Translations under genes and position numbers: made by a program
NCBI GenBank assembly: GCA_013397865.1
Contig: VZTI01001170.1
Coordinates: 63,077 to 127,076, forward strand
From: Struthidea cinerea
Lineage: Eukaryota; Chordata; Aves; Passeriformes; Corcoracidae
Length of the DNA: 64,000 nucleotides
Reading direction: 5' to 3'
Notes under the pieces: model-generated
What the model was told of the DNA's origin: nothing
Database searches by the model: none
The model's input: the letters and a program-made list of their open reading frames with translations, nothing else
Part shown: in pieces, positions 49,661-63,189 of the stretch
Layout of the letters: the number at the start of each line of letters is the position of its first letter
Numbering within the stretch: position 1 is the stretch's first letter

Positions 49661-52600
49661 GCATGTGTATCTACTTTTATAAGTGGACAGAAATTTCAGA
49701 TTTGCCGTGTTCACTGCTAAAAATCAAAGGAAAAAATATCTCCACTGAGCCTTAAAACAAGAAATTGCTATTTCAAAAAGCTATAGGAGAATGAAGGAAA
49801 AATAAAACCCTTATTCTGCTTCATCCTCTTCTTCTAGTTCCTAAAACCAGACTGATTTGCTAGAACAGGTGTGGGTCAGACACCAGGGCCAATACCAGCC
49901 AATACCAACTCTGAGTAAGAGTGTTAAGTCCTTGAGGTCACACTCTTGGAACAACTAGACTGAAGATTGTTGGGAGGGATCCTGATTCTGGAGAGAAGCT
50001 CCCTTTAAGAAATAATCTGGAATTTTAGAAAAAAGCACAAGGTTTTTTTCTTTACTTTCATAAATGAGAGGTGAATAACCAGGATTTTGAGATCCAGGAA
50101 ATTGCGAATAAATTAGCAAATATATATATTTCCGACACAGATATTCTGGTAAGTTTTGTCAGATACAAGCCTGTGCATGTCAACAGTGCACTTACTGTAA
50201 GAGAGGAGTAAGGAAACACGATACACATTTTATAGATAGGCTGGGCATGTAGATAATGTTTCTTATTCTTTGGTATAGCCAGACACGTGTGGAAAATGGC
50301 TGAAGCAATATATGAAAGTTTAGGTGGTGCTTGTGTGTGTGTGCGTGCATACATTCCTTTGCTTTTTTGTACTCAAGTTCAGAATAGAAGATCTAAGGTT
50401 ACTACTGGCCTTTAAAAATCTTAGTCTGAAGCTGCCTTTCAGACCAGTTCAAGTAAAGACCGAGACTTGTTCCGAGACTAGGAAAGAAGAACTGCCTGTG
50501 TTTATGCCCATAGGATGTGGATTTTGCTATATTTTTCACTCATTCTGCAAAGTCTTTTGACTTTTAAAATGAAAGTACAAGGGCAAAATGACATCATGCA
50601 CTTAAAAAGTCCTTCACTAAATTGCAGTGCAGGCCTGCCTTTCAGAGATCTTTGGACACACTTCTATTTCTCCAAAGCAAAACAGTAGCCTGAGCCGTAG
50701 CCAAAATACACATTCCTGTGAGACTGTTTTACTGAAAGTAGAGCCATTGCAGTATTGTAACACAACAGTGTGAAATATTCACCAAGAACCGCTTCTGTCT
50801 GCACAAATGATCTTCTAAGAATGCTTTGTGAAAGGCTAGTTAAATTGTCATTGCACCATGCAATAGTATTCCACTAGCCTAAGTCTGAATATCATGCTAG
50901 CAGTCAAAATGTTGTTTGTTCTTCATAGTGGACTAGCACTAGAAAACCTTATCCAGGTAGGATTTTTCCCAGAAGACCACAATTTAAAAAATTTGCAATT
51001 GCAAATTTCAAAAATTTGATGAAAAAAATGTATTCTTTCTCGTCACTGTACTCTAGAAAAGCTCAGTTCAAGGATCCTGTGTGAAGAAGGTGTCATGCTC
51101 CTCAGTGTCTGCTCTCTTTGCCTATGACGCTATGTTGGATATGAGTGTGAAGGTGGGCAGCCGCAGAGTAAGGCTGGTCTGAGCTAGTCCTTAGTTTTCC
51201 TGAGCTAAAAAACTACTCAGGACCTGGTGGCCTCTGAATACAGGCAGAAATGTGAAGCACCACACTAGAAACTAGTTCATCTATCTGTAATAATAGCTTT
51301 AGGCTTTTTCCTAAGTCCCCTTACTCTTCCTTTCAGAGATTACTTCAACATTTATATAATATATAATTTAAGTTCTTGGACAGTCACAGTTTCCATTAAT
51401 AAGTTTATATACTTCTTAATTTGTAGAAATTTCAGCTTATTAGAACATGGTCCTTCTTACATGCCTTCTACCTGTACTCTAGACAAAGTTTGGCACTTAT
51501 GGCTAGAGATCCATCTGTTTCTCGCAACACTGGGTATTTTTACAGAAAATACCACTCTTGCTGAGTAGCTATTCTTAAAAAGAGGAGTAAATTAAAGGAA
51601 ACAAAAAAAATTTAAAAAGCAGGATTGGTTCTAATGCTTTGTACCATCATTTTCTTACTCTTTTGATACTAAATTCCCAGGGTTTTTACAGAAAAAATTA
51701 TACTGCAAAACAATATTAGCAAAAATAAAGTGGGCCAGCAAACCAACAGTGACACAGTTTGTCCCTTCTAGAGCTGAGTTCATCAGCAAGAGGAAGCACG
51801 TACATTAACTTGGGCTGGGAAGGGAAGGGACTAAAAAGGGGAGAAAAAAATGTAAAATTGCTTGATTTATAGGGGAGGATCAAAAGCCACTACAGACAAA
51901 AATAATATAGTACAAATTACGTAGGCTTAATGCATAGAACCTTTATAAGGCTGTTTTGCCTTAGCACTAGTGTTAGATATTTCTTTTCCTGTATCACAAT
52001 GTTAAAGGTCTTCTCATTGAACTGAAAGAAATATGATTCACTTGTTCCCCCAAAATTCCATCATTTTCAGTACTTCCTGGCAGACTGTATTGGTCCCTTT
52101 CATGTACAGTAGCTTTAAGAAAACTAAGGTGCTCTTGAGTCATAGTATACAAAAAATTTTTTTTTTCACTGAAAAGTGTTAAGAAACATAAAGAGATTAA
52201 TGAGGTAAGCCCATTCATATTAGATCTATTTTTATTGCACAGATGAAAGCAATACATAATAAATGGTATAATTGTAGTTCTGTTACTTTTAAATAGGACA
52301 TGAAACTCTTTGCCATCAAATTTGTATGCTTAATGAAACTAAACCATGTGCTGAACAATTGCGCTGTTTTTTACCAATTTATTTCTAATTTATAGGCATT
52401 TTTCAATTACACCCAGGGCCTCTTTTTATACTGTCTAACATTAAAAAATACTGTTAAAATTAAATGAGCACCGTTTTTGTCTGTTCTGTTCAAATCACAG
52501 ATGCTAGATTTGATTTTATTTCTTACATTGAGATTGAAATTCTATTTTAATATGCAGAACTACAGTCTGGGGAATCATAAAATGCAGAGTGTTTTCATTA

Positions 52601-55217
52601 GATGATGGGTCTGCACCTCTAGTTGACAGGAAAGCTGATTCATCAAACAGCAGTGATGAAGATACTGGGGCTAAAAATGGCAATTGACCTCAAAAAGGAA
52701 AAAAAGGATATACCTCTTCTGCACTGTGTAACGGTTTGCTTTTGTGTCAAACTGCAACTCTGCCAATAAAACTTTACTTTAAAAGTGCAGCCATTTTTTT
52801 GGATCAAGGTAATGACAAGGTTGAAGCATGTATTTTTCATTCATTTACAGACTATTAGTTATGGAATTTTAAGGGTCTGGGGTTTTCTTTTTGAGTGGTC
52901 ACTCACTTTGGTGTTTCTCTCAAAGCCTGCATAATTTATATGCTAGCTTTGTTTGAATAGTTTATTGCTACTAAAAATGTAGTAAGTGGAGTAAAAAAAA
53001 ATAAATCAAGTAAAGCCTGCAGAGAACCGCAGGTACAAAATTATTCCTGCATTTAGTGGGTAGTATTTCAGCAAAGCATTTTAACTATGAATTAGGTAAT
53101 GTTCTTACCTTGGTGTCACACTTCCATGAGGCAGACAAATTAACTGGCTTGGTGCAATGTTGCATTCCTGTACCAGAGGCACTGACTGCATTCTTTGGTA
53201 AGTGTTTGGTTGGCATTTCTTGCAGTGTGGTGATGCAAAATAATCAGCTGGAGCTGTCTCTTGCTTTTTGTGTGAATTGCCGTCTTCGTCATGACTCATA
53301 AGGTGCTGATCCTTGTGCTTTTAAACTGGGGGCACGTTTCTTTGTTCTGTCAGAATTTCTTAGCATGGCCATTGTAGAGAGAGGTCTAAAAGCATTTGCG
53401 AGGGAATGCACCTTAATTGCTGAATAAGAAACAATAGCAAGAGAAACAAATAATCCGAGATGGTAAAAGTATCCCATACAGAGGGATGCTTTTGCATTAT
53501 ATATATATTTACATTTAATCTCTGTTAGCCTCTAGATGTTCCCTGTAAAGTGCTAGATGGTTCTCAATCTCTGGTTCTGGTTCATTCTAGGAGGAATTGC
53601 AGAACTCTGTTTTTCAGGTGTGACTTCTAAAGAGCTGCTCAAAACTACATTTCTGTTTAACAAACCAGTGTGTGTCTTTTGGTGCTGCAAAAAGGTATAA
53701 TGGTGCTTCAAAACAGAGCTGGTTCTCATCTATTGTTAATTTGATCCAGAAATGCATAGCAACCTGTTTTAAGTGTCTGCTTATGATGTTGAGACCAGGG
53801 AGCACGGCAGTATCCAGAAATAGTGTTTATTGTAATCTTATGTCCATCAGTGAAGAAACTGGTTTCATGTGTACACTCCACAGTGCAAACGAGTGCTCTG
53901 ATGTCCTCTGGGGAGTTTTGTTACATGTGTGGGAGCAAAGGTCCTTAATTCATGCTCCTGAGAAATATGCACTGATGTAGTGAGCATATAATTCTCTCTC
54001 GTGAATTGTCTCTCCATTACTCTGTCACTCAGCTGCCCTTTATCCATATGTATTCCTATTGCCTTTTACTTTCTCACAGGCCAGGTTCCCCCTTTCACCA
54101 AAGGATAACAAATTCCATCTTTTTGTGTGTATTTCTGTTGAAGCACTTAGAGATGGGAGGCAAAGGCTGACTTAGATCTTTCCAGGTTTTATGTTGATGG
54201 GTTTTTGGTTGGTTGGTTGGTTTGGACTTTTATCCAGATGGATGCAATTACACAAGGAAGTATTACAGGGTTTTTGTCTGATTAATATCTGCTCTGCCTC
54301 AGGATCAAAACAGGAAAACATGGTCTCCCTTGCAGATTTACATTTCTATATCTTTGTTCTCTCATGTGCCATTTTGCCATCTTTAGACCTTCCCAAGAGG
54401 CCTGTTCCTTCCTTCCAAGAACTCCGACGCTCAGACTCCCATTTCCACTTCCTTATCTTATTTCTTGTGGGATGTCTGAAGAGTTATTTTCAAGAATCAA
54501 TCTTTAAAGTTTTTAGGGTTTTTTTTAAGAATAGCAATGTATAATACAACATAAAATAAAAATACTTTACCTGCAAAATTTTAGAGATTCAGAGATAAGG
54601 CTTAAAATACCAGGCTGAAAACTTGATCCTGTATGGCTATAAAAAAATAATCACTGCCAATATTTTAGAGTTTATTGTGAGTATTATTACTGCTTCTGAC
54701 TTTTGTGTATCAAATAGAAATTTGAGTTGCTGCAAATGAAAATATTTGCATTAGCAATTAATCTGCAAGCGTAATAAAATTAATATTTGCTTCTAAGATT
54801 CTTCTTTTTTGTGTTCATTTTAAAATTTAAAAATAAAGTATATGAACACAGACTGGTTTCTTAAAGCTTTTCTGCTGCTCACCACTGACCTTCATGAATT
54901 TTTCTTGGTGAGTTGTATATTTCAGCCACATGAATGAAAGAAGAGTAGTTGCTCTGCTATAACCAGGAGGTTTTTATGTCTGAGGACCTCCCAGCTCTTG
55001 GCTGGTCACATGTTCTTTACAACATGTGAATACCAGTATTAAGTTGTTGCTGGAAGATGCTCAGTCTCTGGAAAGTTCCCAATTGGACACACACCGCTAC
55101 AAATTGCTGAACGTACAGATTAAGAAAGATTTCATACTATTAGCAAAAGAGATTTGGCAGTTTTGCTATTAGAACTGTGGTGAGATGTCTTCACCCAGCA
55201 AATAGTGAAAATGCTGT

Positions 55218-55256
55218 AAAGAAAGAAAGAAAGAAAGAAACAAACAAACAAACAAA
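55218..55256. repeat. Tetranucleotide microsatellite, AAAG then AAAC units
   Basis: About five AAAG units pass directly into about four AAAC units. Confidence 0.95.
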
Positions 55257-58200
55257 TCTGATGTTTTCTTGCCGTTAAGTCCACTGCAGCAGAGTGAGGG
55301 ATGTATAAAGAGACAGTGAAGATATGTAAGCAGAAATCAGAGGAGCCTGGTGTCTACTTATGGGGATTACAAGAATGCTTTGTATCACAGCTCCTAAACT
55401 GAGGCCTTTTTTCTGATGTTCCTCCTATAAACTGCTCAGCGCCTTCTCATGACAGGAGCAATTCTCACACGGGACTTCTTGACTTTTGATACCACTGGGG
55501 CTTAACACAAAGGTGTGACTTGGTAAAGAGTGAGTCTTCTCTACTCATACCGTTTTGTAAGTCCCCATAGCCCTTTGAGGTCTGCTTATGTCTGAGGAGA
55601 ACAAGGGAAATAGAGAACCTGTAACTCCAGAGCCATGAGTAGGTCCAGCTCAGGAAAGTGAATCCAGTACCACTTCCCAGACTGTAGAAACAGCTGTCGG
55701 GAGTGAGCAACAAGTGACCACACTGAGACAAGTGTTCATAGCAATGAGCAGGAGAGCTGATGTAACTGAGGAGCAGCTGAGCCCACTCTTGACAGTTCAG
55801 CTTCAGCCACCTGCCCTGGCCCAGCTGATGGACAATCACAGAGATTACGAAAGGCTATTGTCACCTCCTGCCTTGGGTTCCCCTCTGGATCTGGCAATTC
55901 TTTGGCTTTTCAAGACAGTAAAATGGTAATCTGAAATTGATGGAGCTTGAGGGGGTGTTGTTGGGTGTGTCGACCATGATCTGCAGTGATGTTGGGGTGA
56001 TGGGCAGAAGAGTTCTGTCATGAGAGCTGACATAACTGGAGAAGTTTTTATAAATCTCATGACAAGGAAAATGACAAAAAAAATTTCTTAACTGCATTTT
56101 TAATTGTTGACATGCTTTTGTATTGGTTTTGCTATTTTTTCCATGACAATTTATATTTGTGTTAAAGCACATTTTTACACAGTGCTATCAATACCCTTGG
56201 TATCAGATGAAATGGAAATGAAAAGTCTCTTTCTTCCACTGGAAACATGGTAGGGCATCATTAATTCATTCTAAGGACAGGGAGATCAGTTGCAGAATAC
56301 TGATTTTTAGCAGTCCACAAGCAAAGGGACAAGCACATAAAAAAGAATCGAGGATAATGTATAATTAAAGGTACTTTGTTGGTTTAGTTGACAAATGTAA
56401 TTCGATTTAAATTATTTATGGTAGTAATGCACTTAGTAGTAGATTCATAAGTGCTCTGCAGTATGATTTGTAAAAGTAGAACTATACATTGCAATTAAAA
56501 TCAATTGTACTAAATGTGATACTTCATGCACATACAGTGATATATATATACCACTAATGCATAAAACATTGCCTATAGAAGGTTGCAGTGTATTGTGCAG
56601 AGTTTAAATTTCTGTTTTCCATATTTTGCAATTTTCATATGACATTTATGCCATACTCTAGCATTATTTTTGCCTTCCTTTGTTTTGCCTACCTCAAAAC
56701 TTAGAGTGAATCCATAAATGCCTTTTAAGCGCTCTTTACCGATGAGGCTAAGTCACCTTGGAGCACATTTTCCATCTGCTTTAGTAGTTTCTAAGTCACT
56801 AAAGAGCCTGCAACATCTTACCTTTTTTTTCATCAGGTGCAATGGCAATAGCAACTAAAAAAAGGGAATTAAAAGTCTGTCGAATACAATGAATAATATA
56901 CAGAACTATGTGTGCATAAGCACCAAATTTGCACCTATGCCAGATAATTGAACTGGGAGGTTCCATGGACTTTGAAAAAGTAGGTATTTAGATGTAAATA
57001 ACTTAATATAACTACAAAAAGCAGGACACCAATGGCCAGTGAGAAACCACATGCCAATGATAATAAACTGGAGAAATAGTTTCATTCTAGGCAGCATACT
57101 TGTTGTGGAAGTTAATGCTCATTACAGTACTGCTACATGCCATGGGAGCTTATGGTTCTTGCTCCTTTTTTAATCTTGTTCCACTTACCCTGAACCACAG
57201 ATGTTTCTTTTTTCCTTAGGTGTAATCTGGGGAGTCCCACATTTTGTTCAGAATTGCTGTTTTAAAAGCATAGGAAGCATAGTAATAAAAGCTTTTTTTT
57301 TTTCTTCCTCTAATATAGTGAAAGCCTAAAATCTGTAACTTTTTTTTTCGCATGAGAAGTGGATATACAAAAATAATTCTAAAGTTTCTAGTTCCAGTTT
57401 TTTATGGAACAGGGACTAGGGCCTGGAGCAGTGTAGAGGCATTGCTGTAATTTATGATGTGGCAGCTGGGAGCTAGGGGAGCATATTTATTTGCCTACAG
57501 GACCCTAAATTGCAATCATTACCAAAATAAGACTGTCCACTTTTTTCTCTGCAGGATTTTTATATAGGTACTAGTACTTTATGAATTAATAACGGTGGAG
57601 CTCTTAGAAATTATTTAAATATAAATCTCTTGTATGAATCTAGGTGAGACTGACCAATAAGTTATTATGTTTTGCATAAATGATATTGCAGGTGTTGCCT
57701 TTCAGTGATATTTTCACATCTAAAAGTGCTACTGATTGAGATCTGTGGGACAAAAATAAGAATTACTTGGAAATCAATAGGGAACATAGGGAACACAGTA
57801 TTTCCAAGAACTGACTAAATTAAAAACAAATTTTTGCTCAGCTATCCTTTAGACATCTAGGGAGATCAAATATATTTTCAAAATAATAAAAAACAGTATT
57901 GGGAGACTGTATATTTGGCACCTAAAAAACTATGTTCTAGTGGAAATTCACTGCAGGAAATTCTTTTTCTTTCCTGAAAAAACCAGAAAATATGATGTAG
58001 AATGTTTTGATAAAAAGTCCTTATTCTGGGAAAATCAAAACACAAGAATCTTGGGACAAAGAATACTGCATGGTGTAATGAATTTAATAAAAAGGAAATC
58101 CAGACCAATCTGACTAATTTGTCCCCTTGATCTGTATCATCAAATTTCACAGATGTTCAATGCACCATACATAGCACTGAAGTAACTCCCAATGTGCTTT

Positions 58201-58545
58201 TGTAGTTGTCTCAGAGTAGAGGCAAAGCCACCTTTATTGCTAATCAACACATGTAAGGCTTGGAAACAGTAAAGAGAGCTGCTAAATCAAACACTTAGCT
58301 AGAGAACAGACAAAGAAAACAAAGAAAAAGAATCCAATTATTTTATATTTGTTTTGCTAAATGGTTTTTCTGTCAAGGACTGTGGAGAAGAAACATTTCT
58401 TTCTTTCTCCTGCTTTTTTAACTTGTTTGTCTCTGTCCTGTAAGGCTGGGAGCAGACAGTACCATATGATAAGCTATTCATTGCTGCTGAGATTTCTGCC
58501 AACAACCTCCCACTACAAATATCAACAAAGTGCAGCCTAGGCTTT

Positions 58546-58597
58546 GTCGGCATATGACTTAAAATAACAACGTCGGCATATGACTTAAAATAACAAC
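58546..58597. repeat. Perfect 26-bp tandem duplication
   Basis: Two identical 26-base units beginning GTCGGCATATGACTT lie at 58546-58571 and 58572-58597. Confidence 0.95.
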
Positions 58598-61500
58598 GAC
58601 AATAAAAGAAGTCCCCAAAATTTTTGCAATTATCTTGTAGACAGTAATTGTTCCATTTCTTTACCTTGAAACTGATCCTCCAGCTGAGGAAATTGTCACC
58701 TTCCTCTGCCCCCAAAATTCTTTGGAATTCGTTGTATTCTCAAAGCCACAGATGCAAACATAGTTCAAAGAGCAGAAGTGCTACAGCCCTCAGGTTTTCT
58801 GTGTTTGCTGAACTTTTGGATTCTGCAATGTGCCCCAAACACCCCACCAAGCCGCAAAGGGCACAAAGGATGCTCCACACCTCTCAGTGAGGACTCTGAT
58901 CTCTTCAGTATCTCCTCTTTGGACCATCAGTGTATACTGTGGCGGCAAAGCACACAGAGCAGCCACAACAGAAATTGAAATCCTTTACCTGCCAAGGTTT
59001 TTCTCTTCTGGTTTGCTGCAGTGCAAAATTTGGGATGTATGGAAGCAGTTAATCTCATGGGAATATGAAAATTTAGGCGGTTTGATTAAGAGCGCCTTAA
59101 TTCAATGGAGCCGCAATGAGTTTTGGGCAGGCAGGTGAGTAGTCTGGGGTGGGCAGCAAACAGGTCTGGAGGCAGGACTTGCAACAGTGTCACTTGCACT
59201 GCTCGAAAACTCATGGGAAAACTTCCTCTGTAAATCTGTCCAACACAGAGAATTTCTTATACACTGAGCTACTCCTTTATTACCCCACTATTCAGACTCT
59301 GAAGGGGCTGACTCATATTTTTCAGTGTCACTGAAAATGACCAAATGAGGGAAATGAGGTCTTGTGAAAGTGGTTAGTGTTAAAGATAGACAGTAAGGCA
59401 CTATTTTCCTTTAAAAATGAGTGCTCATCAATATGCAACTATCTTAAGGCATATCTTATCCTATTTATCTCAGGAAAAAACAAAATGCAGTTTTAGATAA
59501 GTGATCATGTATTTTCAGAATTATTTCAAAGGATGTTAGAGATATGTGCATAAGGTAAAAAGAAGATGTCACAGATACATGACTATTCTTAGATATGTAG
59601 GAAAACCTTACTTTTGTTGTGGATTTTTTTTCTCTCAGTCTGTATTTCTCAGCCTCCAGGATATGCAGATATTTCTGCACCAAAATGATACGGAACCTAA
59701 TTGGTGCAAACTATGTCTGCAGGCCAGTTTTTACATAAAGATTGTTTTAGTTTTATACTCACATTTAACCTTCTCTTTATGCACATTTTCCCCAAAATGT
59801 TTCTTCTAGTCATACTACACTCCCACCAGAATTTCTTCATGCTGTAACTAAAGTTGCTGGTAGTCATTAAGGTGAATCCAAGTTATGGTTTCATTTGCCT
59901 CTCTCTTATTTGGAGTTTCTGATGTCCTTGAAGTTTAGCTAGGTGGGTCATCTCACAGAAGGTAAACAAAAATTTTTTATGGGTGTCACAGTGACTACTG
60001 AAATGTGTTTGTCTATTATCAGTGCCATTTTGCCTGCACTAATTATGCATTTTGCATTAATCTATAGCTTGACAGCTGTGCCTTACACCTCATATTGTGT
60101 GGATTAAAACTATCTGCATTTGATACTGGAGGCAGAAGAGGCTGATTATTTTACAGGGTCAGGCTTTATATTATTCAACCTGCAGCTTGAATGTCGCTTT
60201 TCTCTGTGCGTCAGCAACAAATACAAGTGAATATGGCGGGGCTTAAAGCCTCTGGAAAGAAATTATATCAACATATATAACACACAGCATTATACAGCTT
60301 CTCCCACTGGGGAATCAAAGTGAGACTTTGGCTACATAAAACATATCTTATAGGTTTTACATGGCTCTATTTCAGTGGAACACTAATTTTATTTTTGGCT
60401 ATAACTCTGTGATTGAAGGTGATGTCAAAAAGACTGGGTTAATGCCCAGTATTAGATTTTTGCTTAAATTCTTTGCTGAATTGGGGAACAGGTGTCCCTG
60501 AAACATTCTGTGGAGCTTCTGAATCCCACCATAGCCCTAAATAAATCTACTCAGTCACAAAGACAATTTTTAATACTGTACACTATGTAGCATTACACTT
60601 GACATTTTTATATATGCATTACTGGTGAGATGCTGTTGCTGTGGGAGGTGTAATTTAGAATTTTCCAACCCTTGCACATTCAAAAATCCCTGTCACAGCA
60701 TTACGGTAATATGTTTACAGTAATATTTCCATATTTTATTTATCTAAGAATTGTATTACATATCACTTTATAGAGGTCTATAAAAAGTATCTAATTAACC
60801 CTGCCTACATTACCCAATTATTTGGGTTTTTATGGTGAGGGCTGAATGTCACCTTTAATGATCACATGCCTAATTAAATTGTTTTATTCACATTTTATTA
60901 ATGGTCTTATTTCACTCATTTCTGAATAAAAGTAAAAAATCCCCAGTATTTGCTCATAACAATACTTTTAATCAAAGTATTAAAGTAGTTAATTTCTTTT
61001 CAGAATTTGCTTGATCACTTAAGGAGGTACTTTCTGTCTTTTTATTCTGCATCCTGAGGAAATGGGGCTGTTAAGATTTAACATAAACAAGTCTGCATCC
61101 ATCACATCTTAGAATAACTTTCAGACATATGGTGTACTGCATAAATAATTGATTTCATCAGGGCTTATGTCAGGACCAACAGTTAAGGTACATTTGGCTT
61201 AAAATAACAGATGTACATGAAAACAAATGGCATTACATAAATAGGTGCATTTTTTCCTATCTTGTTGACATTGCCATTGACTTTCTTATGAGAGAAATTA
61301 GATCAATTGGGGCATTAGATGTTTAATAACAACTTGAAACATTTGAATTTTGTCACAAACAGACCTCTGTCAAACAGTGACTTAATCAGTAGCGGGGAAC
61401 TGAATAGGTGTCCTTGAGAAATGGTGGTGCCAACTGATAATCAGCACTACCAGACCGTCTGGCAGCTAACAATAGGCTTGGTCTGTGGGTCTTTGCTCCC

Positions 61501-62787
61501 GAGCCTGCTTTGCTTGGTGCCTGCCTTTGCACATGCTTAAGAGATGTCCCAAGCATCCAGGTAGCTCTGAGGCTTCACAGTGTGCAGGTCCCTTCACCAA
61601 GACAAAACTAAGAAGAGTCTGGCTGGGTGGAGGAACAAAGAAGGAGTAGCCAGAATAGAGAGGAGAAAACACCGAGACCAAAAACTGCTGCAGAAGTCCT
61701 CTCCCTGCTTGTTTGACTTGTGGTCTGAACAGCAAAGCCATCATTATCTCTGTGCAGTCTCCTACAATGATTTATTTTCTTAGATGAGGAATGCCTCACG
61801 GTAGGGACACCCTGGCCACTTGGTGCCCTTTTCCCCTGTAATATGTATTGATGTATTTCATATCGATGCTTCTTCTTGCTTGCTGTTGTTTAATCCCTGC
61901 AGCTGAAAGTTGTGAGACTTCATTGCCATCCCCATTCGTGGCTGGGAGCAAGCAGATAGCTGTGACTACGGACACAGTGAAAGGCCGGATACTGCACTTT
62001 GTCATGGCAATGCAGGGCACAAGACTGAACAAGCTGGGAAAGAAGACCTGAAAGAATAGGTGCAAGCCTACCAGTCTGGGTGTCCCACTTTGTTAAGCTT
62101 TAAGTCACAGAAATTCAGACATGGAAATATATGTTGCTGATTAGAAAAGCAGTGGCAGGGTCCAAATTATACTCACATCCAATATAAAAAATGAACATTT
62201 TTCAATTTTATTTCTGTCTCATTTTTTTCTCCTTTTGCCCAAAGAGGATATTTCCAAATATTCATAAAATATTTACAATTAGAGGAGAAGCTTATATTTT
62301 GGGGCAAAGAAACCTGTTCAATAAATTCATGACAGACAGACTTTTAGCTAGAAATTTTAAATTCCACAAGCAATATATTCTGATTAATTTGGGTATGATA
62401 AAAATAATTGCATGTAAGATGAAGTTCATAGCATATAACTATTTCTATCATTTACCACCCTCCCCCCCGCCAAAAATGTCAATAGTATGTGTTGAAAAAA
62501 ACAGCAGAAATCATCTCCAAGTTCAGCCTTTCTATAAGGAATTGAAATTTTCAAGAGCTACATTTTCAAAAAGGAGAGTTATTTATGAGAGTCTTTAAAA
62601 GAACTGGCTAGGATTAGAATGACTGTAAATGTTTTTCTTTCCAAAATACTCCTTGCAGAAACAATACCTGTTTTAGTTTAAATTATGTATTTATGTCATA
62701 TAGTTCCATATAATTTATTTGACTTAGCAATAGTGACCAGCCATATAATTTTTTCTTGGCTTATGGCTTCTAAAACCTTGTGTGGAT

Positions 62788-63065
62788 TCATGAAATCATG
62801 AAATCATTGAATGCTTTGGGTTAGAAGTGACAATAAAGATTATATGGTTCCAAACTCCCTGCTGTGGGCGGGGACACCTTCAAATAGAACAGGTTGTTCA
62901 GAGCCCTATCCAACCTGACCTTGAACACTTCCAGGGATGGGGCATTCACAGCTTCTCTGGGCAACCTGTTCCAGCAGATGTGTGGATGGTTGAAGTCCCT
63001 CAGCAGGACAAGAGCCTGCAAGCACAATGTCTCCTGTAGCTGAAGCAGCAAGTTCATCACTGGAG
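62788..63065 (-). mobile_element. CR1 deletion derivative: endonuclease region fused to ORF2 tail and 3' end
   Basis: On the minus strand, sequence encoding an endonuclease-like LLRDFNHPHICW is followed directly by the C-terminal NRLPREAVNAPSLEVFKVRLD block and then the CR1 3' UTR, ending in repeated ATGATTTC units at about 62791-62810. The whole reverse transcriptase is absent. The frame stays open across the joint (62821-63060, 79 codons). CTGGAA is shared by both CR1 regions at the joint, so deletion by short homology is likely. Confidence 0.8.
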
Positions 63066-63189
63066 AATGGGTAGTATGTAAGGCAGTGTGTCAAATAGCA
63101 GGAAATCACACAGCTGTGGAACCTTCTTCCTTTTGCAGAGTCATGGTAGGATAGAGCCATGGAGATGGACAAGGATCTTGGACCTCATG

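Larger units (their letters stand above)
49661..62787. other. Gene-free stretch, possible conserved regulatory DNA near 60000-61350
   Basis: About 13 kb without a supported gene or nameable interspersed repeat. It contains a 20-base perfect palindrome at 50989-51008, the microsatellite at 55218 and the 26-base duplication at 58546. Open frames reach 135 codons (62191-62598) but are AT-rich and look fortuitous. Confidence 0.5.

Noticed and set aside
50989..51008. 20-base perfect palindrome
   Set aside because: It is built only of AAATTT and GCAATTGC in an AT-rich context; short palindromes like this occur by chance, so I do not report it as a functional site.
61466..62065. More GC-rich block with frames on both strands, possible spliced exon after TTTAATCCCTGCAG at about 61890
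   Set aside because: One acceptor-like sequence is not enough; no partner exons or protein motif are seen.
62191..62598. 135-codon frame
   Set aside because: AT-rich, rich in F, I, K and N, with a P run from a C tract; no domain and no splice context.
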